From the NCBI GenBank assembly GCA_032719365.1, contig CM064874.1, forward strand, positions 26,979,716-27,043,715: a stretch of 64,000 nucleotides of DNA, read 5' to 3'. Positions 1-12,727 of this stretch are shown here, piece after piece. Position 1 is the stretch's first letter; every line of letters starts with the position of its first letter. The position numbers and the translations under genes were made by a program. The stretch is from Prinsepia uniflora. Its lineage: Eukaryota; Streptophyta; Magnoliopsida; Rosales; Rosaceae. The notes under the pieces were generated by a model that was given only the letters and a program-made list of their open reading frames with translations, did not search any database and was not told the DNA's origin.

Positions 1-505
1 GTTGAGCACCACGCATGGTACCAACTCCATAATTGTCGACACTTCGCAGTGCCTCATCTCTCGATGCATTTACAGCAAAGCGATATGCTGCTATCTCAGA
101 TCTATGCACATCTGGTGGATAAGCGAATCCATCATCATCCTCTTCATCATCGCTATCATTAATCTGAATGCTCTGTTGAGTGTCCAGTGGATCTCCTCTC
201 AAGCCAGCTCGTATGTTCTCCCCAATCATATTCTTAGTCTGTTTAGCAGTATATTTACTTTTGATCCATGCTCTGACCTCATTCCTAATAGCCTTAGGTA
301 CATCTTTGCATTTTTGAACATTTTTTTTCTGATCAAAACCTACTAGATGAAACTTTAATCGCGTTATGCCTCCACTCTGGAACTGATGTTGACAAAACGA
401 ACATATGCCACCATTTTTATTTCCATGAATCGCAATGGCATATTTCCATACTGGGTCAACTCGTCCAGGTCTTGGGCGGCTTTCACTTCCTCTCCCACTA
501 GCCAT
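1..505 (-). CDS. hAT-type transposase-like protein, BED zinc finger N-terminus (partial, runs off window)
   Basis: Reading the minus strand from the ATG at 503-505 gives an uninterrupted frame of about 168 codons to the window edge. The start is chosen because a basic N-terminus (MASGRGSESRPRPGRVDPVW) leads straight into a BED-type zinc finger: Cys35-x2-Cys38, then LKFHL with His53, then Cys66 followed by KDVP. This is the arrangement of plant hAT transposases and domesticated hAT-derived proteins. An acidic stretch (DSDDEDDD) follows near residue 120. The dimerisation domain would lie outside the window. BED fingers bind DNA; in hAT proteins they recognise transposon ends. Coding bases are balanced, unlike the AT-rich upstream DNA. 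No stop codon is seen, so the gene may be intact, but transposon or domesticated status cannot be decided here. Confidence 0.75.
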   Translation of the reverse strand, partial: MASGRGSESRPRPGRVDPVWKYAIAIHGNKNGGICSFCQHQFQSGGITRLKFHLVGFDQKKNVQKCKDVPKAIRNEVRAWIKSKYTAKQTKNMIGENIRAGLRGDPLDTQQSIQINDSDDEEDDDGFAYPPDVHRSEIAAYRFAVNASRDEALRSVDNYGVGTMRGAQ

Positions 506-1260
506 TTTATGAAATCTAAGTTATATGAAAAATAATTAAAATTTGATAATGACAAATAATAATAATAATGAAAATACAAATAATAATAAAATTTGATCAA
601 TTAGAACATATATTCTAAGTTAGACTTTGATGATAAAAAATTAAGGAGCAAAAACACATATATTCATAATTTTAATATATATTCTAAAATAAAACATATA
701 TTAAAAGTTAAAACAAATATTACCAAATATATGAATTACCTCATATTTTATATTAAAATATACATTACTAAAACATATTTTTAGTAATAAATGATCAATT
801 TATTATTAATAAATGATTACCAAATATATGAATTAAACAATATTTTATATTAACACATACATTACTAAAAAATATATTACTAATAAATGATTACCAAATA
901 TATTACCAAATATTACCAAATATATGAATTAAACCATATTATTTACCTAATAATAAATTTTGAATTTTGTTAAAAAAAACGTTTAAGGCTTATTGTTTAC
1001 CTAATACCAAATATATGAATATATGAATTTGATAATATTTATGATATAATTTAAATAATTATTTATTTGACAAATATTTATACCAAATAATAAATGATAT
1101 ATGTAATTAAAAATTATATTTATACCAAATAATTATTTATTTGACAAATATTGATACCCAAATAATTATTTATTTGACAAATATTTATACCCAAATAATT
1201 ATTTAAATAAATATTTGACAAATAATTAAATAATATATGTAATTAAAAAAAAGTTATGAA
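506..1260. repeat. AT-rich degenerate tandem repeats upstream of the hAT-like gene
   Basis: Very AT-rich DNA made of imperfect direct repeats. One set repeats ACCAAATATATGAATTA with variants from about 720 to 930. A second set repeats ACCAAATAATTATTTATTTG followed by ACAAATATT at about 1120-1215, with a period near 38 bp. No gene is seen. It may be the 5' flank or interior of the neighbouring hAT element. Confidence 0.6.
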
Positions 1261-2476
1261 TGAAATGAAATGAAACGCAGCGTTTCGTTCCATTTCTTAT
1301 TTACTCAACAAATGGCTGGGTCTCAGTCTGTCTCGAAGTCGCAGTCGCGATGCTTTCTTTGGGGAAATCGATCGATCGTGAGGGTGAGGGCCGTGAGTGA
1401 GATTCAGGGGCGGCGTAAGGGTGAGGGTCAGGGGCGGCGTGAGGGGCGACTTCGATGGAGGTTCAAGCGACGGACGACGGGACGAGACGAGACCAGAGGT
1501 GGTTCGAGGGAGGTTCGACCGTTCGAGATCCCTGGCGATGGTGGTGACCACTGACGAGAGGTGGTTCGAGTTCGACCGTTCGAGACTTCGAGCAGAAGTG
1601 GTTGCCTGAGACTTGGGTCGACCGTTCGAAGTTTTTGCGAAATCAGCTGCCCCTATTTATGCTCTGCCCCAAATCGAACGAGGTGAGTCCGTGAATTCCT
1701 TTTTTTTTTCTTCCCAATTGTTCGTACGTGAATGTGAAAAATGTTTGAATTATTGCATGAGTGTGAATGTTTGAATAATTGTACGATTGGAAAGTCGATT
1801 CTCTGTTCAATCCTTGCTCTTCATTTGTATGCTTGATTTCTGTGGCTTCCTTTCGATTTTCAATTGCTTGTTCGATTGTTTGGTCATTCGGTCCAAAATC
1901 GTCGATATCGAACAATATCGGCGATTTTGGGGGAAGAAATAGGTTCACCCCCTCCGTAGCTGCCAGTAGCCGGAATTAGCGATATATCGCCCATTCCGGC
2001 GATATTTTTATCAGTGGCGACGACGTCTTCTGTTTTAATTACATTTCAAATTTAACTATAAAATAATTAAAAACTAGCAATTATCTTTTATCTTTATAAT
2101 CATGTGAGGAATATCTCATTTGCAATATTTACTATATTATATTTGATACTAAATTATAAATAAAATTATATTTTAATTTTTCATTATATTTAAAATTCTA
2201 TACTATTAATTATCATCATATTATACTATATTATGTTATATTATATTATATATCATATATTTATTATATCAAATTTATATTAGTCCCATATAACTATTAT
2301 TAAATTCTTAAATTTTTTCTAAAATTTTAATAAAAATTTCCAACTTTTAAATTAAATTCTCAATATTTTTTTAGTATAACCAATATCAATATTAAAATAT
2401 TTATTGATATTTTTATAAATTTAATTGTCAATACTTTTATCCACATCCATATTTTTATCTTTAGATAAAACTCTTA
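1261..2476. other. Unassigned stretch: GC-richer block then AT-rich spacer
   Basis: From about 1297 to 1690 the DNA turns GC-rich. It carries three near-identical copies of TTCGACCGTTCGA(G/A) between about 1515 and 1635 and two copies of a GGGGCGGCGT motif near 1408-1440. CGAGGTGAGTCC near 1678-1689 looks like a splice donor, so this could be an untranslated first exon of a gene reading right, but no coding frame follows. From about 2040 to 2470 it is AT-rich with no recognisable feature. Confidence 0.4.
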
Positions 2477-3034
2477 GGCCTCGTTTGGTATGCCGTATTG
2501 TACTGACTATTTCAATCGGATAGACTAATCTGTCCACCGGATAGACTGATTATTTAGTCGGGCGTTTGGTACTTTTCCGGATTAGAATGTCGACTATTTT
2601 ATACTGACCGGATTATATTATAGTAATTGACGAAATACTTATATCTTAAATATTAATTATGTACGTCATTATTTTTATTATTATTTATTTTAATAATAAT
2701 AATTATTACTATTTATTACATTTTTATTAATTAATTATTTTTAATTTTATCATTATTATTTATTAAAATATCATTAATGATTAATTATTAATTTATTATT
2801 ATTAGTATTTATTACTTTATTACTTTTTATTATTAATATTTACTAAATTAATATTTTATTTTTATTATATTACTATTTATTATTATTATTATTATTATAT
2901 TTTACAAGATTATTAGTTATCCGACTATTTAATACGAATAATTTCGAGCATATTATTTTAGGGTGTCTGGTACCAAACACAGATTTCAAATTATTTAACC
3001 TATACAAACCGTAATACGGCATACCAAACACACC
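2477..3034. mobile_element. MITE (PIF/Harbinger-like terminal repeats) in the RFC3 promoter region
   Basis: A 558-bp AT-rich segment bounded by inverted repeats. GTTTGGTATGCCGTATT at 2483-2499 is the exact reverse complement of 3013-3029. The left end, GGCCTCGTTTGG, preceded by TTA, resembles Tourist-type MITE termini. A second inverted pair lies further in (GTTTGGTAC near 2564 against GGTACCAAAC near 2970), so the element can fold on itself. No protein is encoded. The right-hand trinucleotide duplication is not clean (ATA/TAA against TTA), so the superfamily call is tentative. Confidence 0.7.
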
Positions 3035-3078
3035 ATAATATGGATATTCTCCCATAAATAAAAGCCTAAACGGGCCAC

Positions 3079-3127
3079 TATAAAGGAGAGTTCCGATTTC
3101 CCAATAGCCTAACCCGGAATTTCCCGC
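3079..3127 (+). promoter_or_regulatory. RFC3 core promoter: TATA box and E2F site
   Basis: TATAAAG at 3079-3085 lies about 100 bp before the RFC3 start codon. TTTCCCGC at 3120-3127, about 56 bp before the ATG, matches the E2F/DP consensus TTTSSCGC, which drives S-phase expression of plant replication genes. The functional assignment is inferred from the match and the nature of the gene. Confidence 0.6.
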
Positions 3128-3182
3128 TCTTTTCTTTGCCCGACTTCTCTCACAGACGACTCAGAGACACTGAAAACTGAAG

Positions 3183-6100
3183 ATGCTGTGGGTGGACAAG
3201 TACAGACCCAAAACCCTAGACCATGCAATCGTCCACGAAGACATTGCGCAAAACCTCAAAAAACTCGTATTATATCCTCTCTTTCTCTTTCGTGCCTTTC
3301 AATTCCCAATTTCTGGGGATTTTAAAACCCTAACATCTTGTTATGCAGGTTGAAGAGCAGGATTGCCCCCATTTGCTCTTTTACGGCCCATCTGGCTCCG
3401 GCAAGAAAACACTAGTCATCGCCCTAATTCGCCAGATTTTTGGGCCCAGCGCAGACAAGGTTCCACTCTTCTCTCACTTTTCTTTCAATTTCATCTTTTC
3501 TTAATTGGGTTCGAATTTTCTATCTTCTTCATTTGGATGTCTATAGCCCGTTGTTTGGCTACTAAGAAAATGCTTGATGAAAGTCACAAAGGAAAAACTG
3601 TTTTTTTTTTCCCCTTTTCGTTTCGCTCTTTTCCCACCATTTTACATTTTGTCTTGGAAAAAAATAAAAAAGAAGAGAAGTGCTAGAAGGAAAATTGGTG
3701 AACTTATACCTGTGAGGTGACCTTCGCTGACCTTCGCTGATACAAGTTAGTTGCGATTTGAGACGATTTCTCCTTACAGTTCTAGCAGCATCTACATAAA
3801 TGTATCACAATCACAGCAATCAAACTAGAATTTAATGTTCGATGCCATGTTTTATTTCCTGAAAATTCTTTCAGCTTCACATTTGAAAATTCGTACCTTT
3901 TTATGGCTTTTGAGAAATTTTTGAATTTGTGGTTGGCAGGTGAAGGTGGAAAATAGGACATGGAAAGTTGATGTAAGCACCCTCTTTTTTATTGATGCAG
4001 CTTCTTTGGGAATCTCTATTTTATATTTGGCATATAGGTGAAGCTGTGTTGATATCTGATTTATTGATAATTTTCTGTCTTTAACCAATTTTGTAGAATA
4101 TGCTAATGCATCAAGTTTATAAATCACTGAAAATCATCGGTTTGGATGAAACTTCAATTCCATCCTGTTTGTGATTCATTTTTCTTATTCTTTTTCAAAA
4201 AGCATGGATTTGTTTCTATTATCTCCCTTTGTTAGCTTCTTGAGACAGCAAAAAATTTGTACCTACTTTTATTAGGGAAAAATTCTTGGATATAATTTTA
4301 TTTTTTTCAAGAATTGAAGCTTTAGTATGATCATATTTGACGTGGCAGAAGAACACTGATATCTCCAATCTTTAATGAGCTGAATACAGTAACTAATTTG
4401 TATATCTTTTACTCATCACTTTATTTCAAGAATTTTGGGTTCGTATTATTTTCATTAATTATGTTTATGAAATAGGTTTTCACTTTATTATCCTCCTTGT
4501 TGAACTTAAAACTGTAGACCCTTAATCTATGAAACTTTATAACTGGTATCTGGCTGAATACTTTTGATTTGATTGCTATCTTGTATTCCATTTTAACTGG
4601 AATTTTTTTATGGGGCATTTTCAGGCTGGAAGCAGAACTATTGACATTGAGCTAACCACATTATCAAGCACAAACCATATTGAACTGAACCCCAGTGATG
4701 CAGGCTTTCAGGACAGATATATTGTTCAAGAAATAATCAAAGAAATGGCTAAGAATAGACCCATTGACACAAAAGGAAAAAAAGGATATAAAGGTAATCT
4801 AGCCATTTACCCCTCCCCTGAGGCCCTCGCTATCTCTCCTGCATAAGAAACCATTAAAGAGAAATGAACAGAGTAAACATGCATGGGATGACGAAGTTGT
4901 TTGGTTGTTTGGATGTTAAAAGCTATATACTGATACCATATTCTATCTGTAATGCCAGTCTTAGTGCTGAATGAGGTTGACAAACTTTCAAGAGAAGCCC
5001 AGCATTCTCTTCGAAGAACTATGGAGAAATATAGTGCTTATTGCCGGCTAATACTATGCTGTAGCAGTTCTTCAAAGGTTACTGAAGCAATCCGGTCTCG
5101 ATGTCTAAATGTGCGAATAAATGCTCCCACAGAAGAGCAGGTTGAGTTTGCTGGTTTTCATGGATAAGAAAAAACTTTATTAGTATGTTGACATCTCTTT
5201 TATAATGTATGCCTCATTTAATTAGTTCATCTGAAATTTTCTTGCGCCAGATTGTTAAGGTATTGGAGTTCATCGGAAAGAAGGAAGCACTGCCGCTTCC
5301 TTCTGGGTTTGCTGCTCGTATAGCTGAAAAATCAAATAGGAGCTTAAGGAGAGCTATACTGTCATTAGAAACTTGTCGTGTTCTACAGTTGAGTGCCATA
5401 ATTCTTCTTATTGATCATCATACGCATCTAGCAGTTTTGTCCATTTTCTTCTGTGCACCGTATACGCAGAGGCACATAACACAGCTACTGATCAACTATG
5501 GTCTTTCTGTGTGCCATTGATATGGTTGCAGGTATCCCTTTACTAGTAACCAGACAATACCGCCAATGGATTGGGAGGAGTACGTTTCTGAAATTGCATC
5601 TGACATAATGAAGGAGCAGAGCCCCAAAAGGTTTGGCTTCTATGCATTGTACAGTATTGGCATCTATGGAAGCATTTTATTTGTAGTTGAAAGTATTATA
5701 GTTCAGTAATGAAATTAGTTCAAGAAAACACAACAAAATGTGTAAGGCTATAGGTGGACGGTCGACCTAACATTTGTCTTGTAGGGGTTTGTCCCCTCTG
5801 AAAATGTTTCAATTTGCTTTCATATTTTTTGAGTGATAAATAATATATATTTGAGGATATATATTTATATATATATACATATTAGTTAATTTTTAATGGT
5901 TGAGATCGAATGAAATGAAATTGCTTTCATTTTCCCTTTTGGAAATATATTTGTGAACAAAACACAACCTTTCCGATTATAATTGACAGTTAGCTAAACC
6001 CCACCTCTCTTTCAAATTGTGTTGAGTCTTGTTTTCATTTTAGTGTCCCTAGAAAGATAAAGACTTGGGTCTTATTCCACCATGTATGCATGCAATGTTC

Positions 6101-8152
6101 TTTAATTTGGTTATGTATTTTCTAAGTATTAGTAGGGCCATTCCAGTGTAACAATTTTGGCATCTTTAGTGGCATTGGTTTATGTATGAAGATCTATTGG
6201 GCCCTGATTTCACATCAAACTTTTTTTAGAATTACTTTATATTCTTTGTTGCTTAAAGATGCTATACTTTTCTGTTAACATTTTCTTTTCTATCTCACTT
6301 TAGTGAATAATGCTTGTAGTACTCCTTTGCTCCGTAAAATTAATTGCTTTTCCACATTCTTTTCCTTGTGGAATTTTGATGTATGTATTATTGTCTCCCC
6401 TTTAACATGCCGTTGATGGTTAATCTACCACTAGATGTTTTGGCAGTTTGATTGTCTTGAAGACGATTATGAAGCAAATTATGGTTTTTCTATCTGGAAT
6501 TCAAGCAGAATAAATCCACATAGCCATATGTGATATGATTTTAATGCGTCTTGCATTTTTCTCTGCTTTTGGATTAATCTTGTGAAGTTTCTTTTATTTT
6601 TTGTAACTATATCCACACTAAATGGAGTAAAGATGGGTGGCTTTTCATTTTGTATCTTCTAGTATTTTGTAAACTGTCTAATTGAACTGTTTGCCTTAGG
6701 CTGTATCAGGTGCGGCAAAAGTTGTACGAGCTCCTTGTTAACTGTATTCCTCCAGAGATCATCTTGAAGGTACAGATGTGATCCTTTATTACTGTTTACT
6801 ATAATAATTCTTTCATTACCTATATGCTTTAGAATTCACCAACATGGGGAATATGGTATGACCCCATGCTTAACTGTAGTTCTGTGGACTAAGGTGGAAG
6901 AGTTCCCAATTTTTTCCCAATCTGATTCAAGCTTATATTTGCTGTTGTCTCAGAGGCTGCTTTATGAATTATTGAAGAAATTGGATGCTGAGTTGAAGCA
7001 TGAGGTCTGCCATTGGGCTGCATATTACGTAAGTATATATTCATTTTCCATCTGCCTAGATTCCTACTCTAGTTCCTTTTGCACAACGTGGCTAGATTAG
7101 GTTGTATCTCTGTCTCGGATTGTTGTGAGCTTGTAGTCTTATGTGCTGGACAGAATAATCATTAGCATAGCATGCCCATTAAGTGTGATTGGCATACTGA
7201 CCTCATTAATCAGGATACAAGTGAATAAAATTCAACTCATCTATTTATTATTGATATCATAATACCCTAATAGTTATGTCTATCATTTTGTGACATGGCC
7301 ATATACTCTTAAGATGAAGTCCAGAATAGACAAAAATTCAGTCAAGATATTTATGGTTGATTCTATTATGGTCAGTAGAGCTATGCTGGTCATCAATTCT
7401 CACGACATTATGGTACTGGCGCTAGATCGTGTTTATATACATTGATTCTCTCAGAAAATGTAAAACAAGGGAGACTTAAGGTAAAACAGAAAGTGGTTTA
7501 TTGAACAAGCTGCATAAAGACAGTGACGTTTGTGAGTTACAATACACTAGAGGTTTTGCTTTCAAAAAGTTTTATACTCTTTTGTCTTGTTAATACAATG
7601 AAGGCATTCACTTGAATGACAGACTCCCAAGTTTATTGTTGGCAGAGTAGTGATTGTAACTTTTTTCAGCTTCTGAATAGTTATGAAAAGTTAGCATTTG
7701 ATTTATTATTATTCAGTTATCTTTACATTGTAGTTTCCTTTTTATTTACAGGAACACAGGATGCGTCTCGGGCAGAAATCCATTTTTCACCTTGAAGGTA
7801 CTTTTCTCTATCTGGACGCTGCATTTGATAATGATGAGTACAAAAGTGAGGAAACTATACATTGTTTTGTTTCTTGCTCTGGATTTAATTTTTAAATTAG
7901 CTTTCGAAAACCTCCGCTAGAGAAAAGTATTAGAAACCTTCACATGGAAAACTCTGTTCGTTAGATTAAAGTTGTAAACTTGGGGCTTCTGCTCCTAAAT
8001 GGCACATTAGACCAACTGGAGTGGGAGTTACCTTTTGAGCTGGTCTTGGCTTTCCTCTAATTGCGTTTCATTCAATCATTTTTTTCTTTTCAGCATTTGT
8101 GGCTAAGTTCATGAGCATCTACAAGGCTTTCCTCATTGCAGCGTTCGGCTGA
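3183..8152 (+). CDS. RFC3: Replication factor C subunit 3 (clamp loader small subunit), 11 exons
   Basis: AAA+ subunit of the RFC complex, which loads the PCNA sliding clamp onto primer-template DNA in the nucleus. Exons by protein continuity and GT/AG sites: 3183-3266, 3349-3459, 3940-3972, 4625-4793, 4959-5140, 5251-5387, 5532-5630, 6700-6769, 6954-7028, 7752-7797, 8094-8152. They sum to 1065 nt (354 residues plus TGA), the usual length for plant RFC3. The protein begins MLWVDKYRPKTLD, has Walker A GPSGSGKKT at residues 41-49, the Walker B-like LVLNEVDK at 134-141 and the RFC-box SRC near 179-181, and ends with the C-terminal collar helices (HWAAYYEHRMRLGQKS, FVAKFMSIYK). Exon 6 must end at 5387 (CA|GTTGAG) to join in frame. 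There are no frameshifts or premature stops, so it looks functional. The largest introns are 5631-6699 and 7029-7751. Confidence 0.96.
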
Positions 8153-9960
8153 ACGCTGCACTAGCATGTTGCCATCAATCTCAAGCTTACCTTAAACCAT
8201 GATGACAATGGATTGTGGACTCAGTTTCAGTATTTACCATGTCACTAGATTATATGCTAGAAGATATACATTGTCAGCATCTTGTAATATTGTTAAGTGT
8301 ATTTTTATTTTTACTATTTGAGTTTGTAGACTGGTTATCTGCTTTAGAAAAAAAGATTAGAGAACCTCTGGCTTTCAAACAAAATTTAGTTGGTTTATGC
8401 TGCATTTTCCCGGAACGCTGTTTTGGTAAAATTTTTGATTCCAGGCATAGCTCGAATTCATACTGTCTTGAGTAATACCAAGAGAAATTTATATGAACAA
8501 TATTTAGGTTCTTATTAGTAAGGATTAGATATCCATATTTTTTTTATTTGGACCAATAGTATTGCATCGTTTGTTTAATTTTTTATTCAAATTAATTATG
8601 ACATGCATTTAATTCTAATATTTATTACAATAAATGAACACGTGTCATTAAATTAATGAAGGTAAGGATGCCATTGTAGCAATAACATTGCACTACTTAT
8701 ATAATTTGTTATTGTCACCTTAAATAATATAAGGAAGAAGTCAATTTGAGTTGTCATGTTATGCATTTATTTATTTTTTAAATGTCAAAAGTTACATTTG
8801 GCCCTTGTAGTTTGTTTAATTTTCCACTTTAGTATATTTAGTTTCAATTTGGCCGATTTTAACCTTATAATTTCATTATTATGACAATTCAAAGATATAT
8901 TCAAATTTCTTTCAAATTAATTAATGGAATAAGGACATATTTCTCACATAAATAGTTAATTTCATCTCTGTTAGTGTTATATATCCTTTTTTTTTATTAC
9001 TCCTGTTAGAATGCACGTTACAAAATGGTTTTCAAGCATTAAGTGACAAGAAATTCAGTGAATAATGATACGTATTTGTATTCTCACAATATATATATAT
9101 ATGATTGTAATATGACGAAAAATATCATTTTATAAGTGGAGTCTAAAAATATCCTGTTAAATAATTAAATAGAAATTTAGATGTAAAATTTTAAAGTTAA
9201 AAGATCAGTTAAATTAAACTTACAGAGACTAAAATGAATAATCGAGCGAATTATAGGCCCAAAAAAAATACACTTCGATACACACCTGAGGTAAGAAAAT
9301 CACAAATCATGAGGCGAAGATGATAGCTGGCGCAGTTGACATCTTGAGTGAGGTTTGGGCATGCGGCGGTAACGGTTGCACTTGCGCGGCGTGATTAGAG
9401 GAAAGGAGGGATAATTTTCCCCAAACCCAAATGCAATTGAAATAGATAGAATAGGAGACAGCTCATGAACACATGCCGATGCCGGCACCTAATCTGTAAT
9501 CACTAATCAGTGGCTTCACAAACAAAATGTTATTAGTACAGCCTGTAGTGCACTACACGTTATGCACCATGAACATAAAAAAAAAAATTTAAAAAAAATG
9601 ACTCAAACCCCACTTGAAATTTAAGTCGAATCTCACTTTTTAACTTTCTAAAATTCCTTATGTTATAATAAATTTTTAAGGGCGGGACAACTGAATTCGA
9701 AAATCCAAACCAACTCGAAAAATAACTTGATCTTATAAGAATTCTTGTTTTTTTTTTTTGGTAAATCAAATTAAAAAATTGAGCCAATCCAAATTATTAA
9801 GTTTGAATCGTGGTTTGCAAATATAACATTCGTAAAAATCCAACTTGATCCAAATATATAAATAAATATGTATAATTTATTATTTTATTATGATTAATTT
9901 TTATTACTTTTTGTCATAATCTGTTTACTTAATTAAGTGATGAACCTAAAAATTCTCTTC
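8153..9960. other. RFC3 3' flank and intergenic spacer
   Basis: This contains the RFC3 3' untranslated region and then AT-rich DNA with poly-T runs and a short (AT)n tract near 9091-9103. Short open frames exist (8215-8475, 9300-9488), but their products resemble no family I recognise and their composition looks non-coding. No RNA gene or transposon end is supported. Confidence 0.5.
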
Positions 9961-10501
9961 GATAAATTATATGGATATATTTAATTTTATATCCATTTTC
10001 CTTAAGGAGCACGAGGGTTTATTGGGATAAGACTAAAAAAGAGTCAAGATATCAGATAAGAACTCGGGAAAAGTCGGAGATATCAGATTATAGCTCAGAA
10101 AAAGATTAACGAGTCTCAAGTCAACTACGTTTTAGAAGCTGAATTAGACTAGATAATTAACGCATGAGTTAATGACTAATAGTCGAGGGAACTACCATTT
10201 ATGTCATGATTAACAATTAAGATCTGAATGATTGAACCAGAATTTACTTCGTCATCGGGATCAGTGGGTTGGTGTGGGTGGTGACCATGAACTAACGAAT
10301 TATGGTTGGTATTGATCCCTTATCTGATATGTGTGATGATAGTTCAAACATTTATAAGGTAGGTTTTGTCCGCTTTCTGAATGTTACTCGTAATCTTATT
10401 TTAAGGTCCTAAGAGCATTTTTGGAACTTTTATCAAGTTGTCAAACAGGAGCAGGACCTTTCACGGTTATCAAAGTGATTTCAGAAAATATCTTGTCAAT
10501 T

Positions 10502-10513
10502 TGGTATCAGAGC
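10502..10513 (+). other. Primer-binding site of LARD-A (initiator tRNA-Met type)
   Basis: TGGTATCAGAGC is complementary to the 3' end of plant initiator tRNA-Met, the usual primer for minus-strand DNA synthesis. It lies three bases after the LTR end (TTGTCA, ending at 10498). Confidence 0.85.
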
Positions 10514-11268
10514 ACTAGGCTAACTTCATGTGGACTGCACACTTGACATGCACAATATATTGGTACTTACTGGTGCTTCTTTTTGAATGAAATGCCTCCA
10601 AATGTGAGCCCCATGCACTGCTTTTTAACGAGGATGACGTGGATACTAGTAAGAGTATGCATAGTCAGGAGGGAGAGCCGGAAATAAGGTGGTGTCAGGA
10701 CCCACCCCGGTTTCACCCCGAAACCCGAGGTAAATCCTGCTCCCGTCTGACAACCCGAAACATAACCAAAGTAAACTCACGATAAACCGCCAAACTACAC
10801 AGTCAGACGCAGGAGAAATTATAACACATTCCGAAGGCGAGTTTTACAGAGCATAGTTCTGAATACAACAGACAGAAAACTGGTAACTATAAACACGCAC
10901 ACTGAAAACTTTACAACACTCCGGGATCCCATCCGCAACTTCTATGCCTCAGACGCTGCCTCGACGTTGAAACCCCGCTCTAGCTCCACGAACTAGAGGG
11001 CAATTTAAAACAAAAAAAGTGTGAGTGGACCATAAATAAAAGAAAAGTTTCCAAAACCATTTATAAGAAAAACCGGGGTTGGCCCTCCGTTTTGAAACCA
11101 CATGCATAACCTAGTTATTAAAACAGTTATCAATCACGTAAACCTCATCATAAAAACAGAAACACTATAAAAACAGTTGTAGAAATCATAGCATAAGCAT
11201 CATAAAACCGTATCATAAACCATGAATATCAAGTCATCATTATTCGATCAAACCTGCTGGACCTATCC

Positions 11269-11431
11269 GAGTCTTTAAACTCCCGAGTCTTTAAACTCAA
11301 TCCAGGCCTCAATAATATCCGAGTATTTAAACTCCCGAGTCTTTAAACTCAACAGGCCTACGGGGGAAATATCAATATATCCGAGTCTTTAAACTCCCGA
11401 GTCTTTAAACTCAATCCGGGTCTTTAAACCC
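11269..11431 (-). repeat. Mini-hairpin array in solo LTR-1
   Basis: GAGTCTTTAAACTC occurs at 11269-11282, 11285-11298, 11337-11350, 11383-11396 and 11399-11412, with a variant at 11321-11334 and GGGTCTTTAAACCC at 11418-11431. In the LTR sense strand these read GAGT-TTAAAG-ACTC and GGGT-TTAAAG-ACCC: four-base stems with a constant six-base loop. Confidence 0.9.
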
Positions 11432-12727
11432 AATCCGGGCCCGTCCCCCGTCAATCAATATTCGGGTCTTTAAACTCAATAACCAGATCCAGCAAATCCA
11501 ATCCAAAACCATTTAAAAACCATTCTAAAGCCATATCCAAACCTGAATCCGAAATCACTGGTCTGATGCCCTTCCGGCATCCAGAACCGTCATTCCGAAC
11601 CCAAATCTGGAAATCCATTTTTCAACTTTAAAATCAAATTCCGCTTTCCGAAATCCGATTCTAAAACCAAAAACCCTTAATCATCGAAATCATGTTCCAG
11701 AATCCCGTTATAATCATTGAAAATCATTAATCATTTGAAATCTCCAAAACATGGCATTATACTCAGAAATCGACATTTCTCGTAAAACATGCCAAATATC
11801 GTAATTTCCTCGAAAACCGTGCAGTTATGTAAAACTAACATCACATATTCAACGATTATGAAATCACATGTAAAACCATAAAACAATTATAGAAAAACAG
11901 TTATGCATGCTTAAGTTTAGAGAAGGGGTCCACTCACAGTACCGAGCCCTCAATCGCATCCCGAACGTCTCGTACGTTCTTCATCTTCCTCAGGAAGTCC
12001 CGATCCTATCACAAGTCACCAAAGTACGTCACTAACACGTCTACTAAGACTCTCCTAATTTTCCCCAAAAATCCCCCGGTCCTAAATATAACGAACCGGA
12101 ACCCTAAACCTACGCCCTCGCGGAACTATATTGAATCGACATCCGAACAACCCGAAACCAATCCCATTAGACTCGTCACAACACCTAGACTAAAAACCAT
12201 GTTGAAAACTTCCTCAACTGCCGCCGCACGCGCCCCCACGCGCCGCCCAAAGTGGCTGCGCGTGGCCCTCACGCGCGAGCTGCAGTGCATCGTCTACCTC
12301 AAGCCGACCCAGTTCGAAACAGTTCCTGCAAATCGAACCGGCGTGAGCGGTTCTCTGCCTCACCTGCACCAAAACGGATCCTCTCTTCACCATCTTCATC
12401 GCCCCATCCTCAGCAATCCAGTCCCCTCACTCAAACACCTCGACACGGCCTAAAACCTGTCGACTCCAGCTCGAACAGAAACCCGTACTCTTCCCCTGTT
12501 CTCTTCTCCGGCCACCCAGGTCTTCCCTCATCACAGTGGCTGCCTTAAACCCTTCCTAGAACCTCACTGAGTCTCACCTAACTCACCAAAACGGTCGACT
12601 CAATCCCAGACTTCACGACTCAACGGTTGAAACAAAACGGAAAAACAGAGAACGGCGGGTACTCTTCGTCGTTCTGGACTCCGCCGTACACTCCTCCTCC
12701 ACGGCTACACAACCAGAAGACACCTAG

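Noticed and set aside
1270..1609. Arg-rich open frames in the GC-rich block
   Set aside because: They arise from short GC-rich repeats, overlap on both strands and match nothing known.
11269..11431. CRISPR-like array because of regular short palindromic repeats
   Set aside because: Plant DNA, no spacers of constant length, and the units are part of LTRs found throughout the window.
12199..12548. Pro/Ser-rich open frames in solo LTR-1
   Set aside because: They lie in non-coding LTR sequence and are not kept in sister LTRs.
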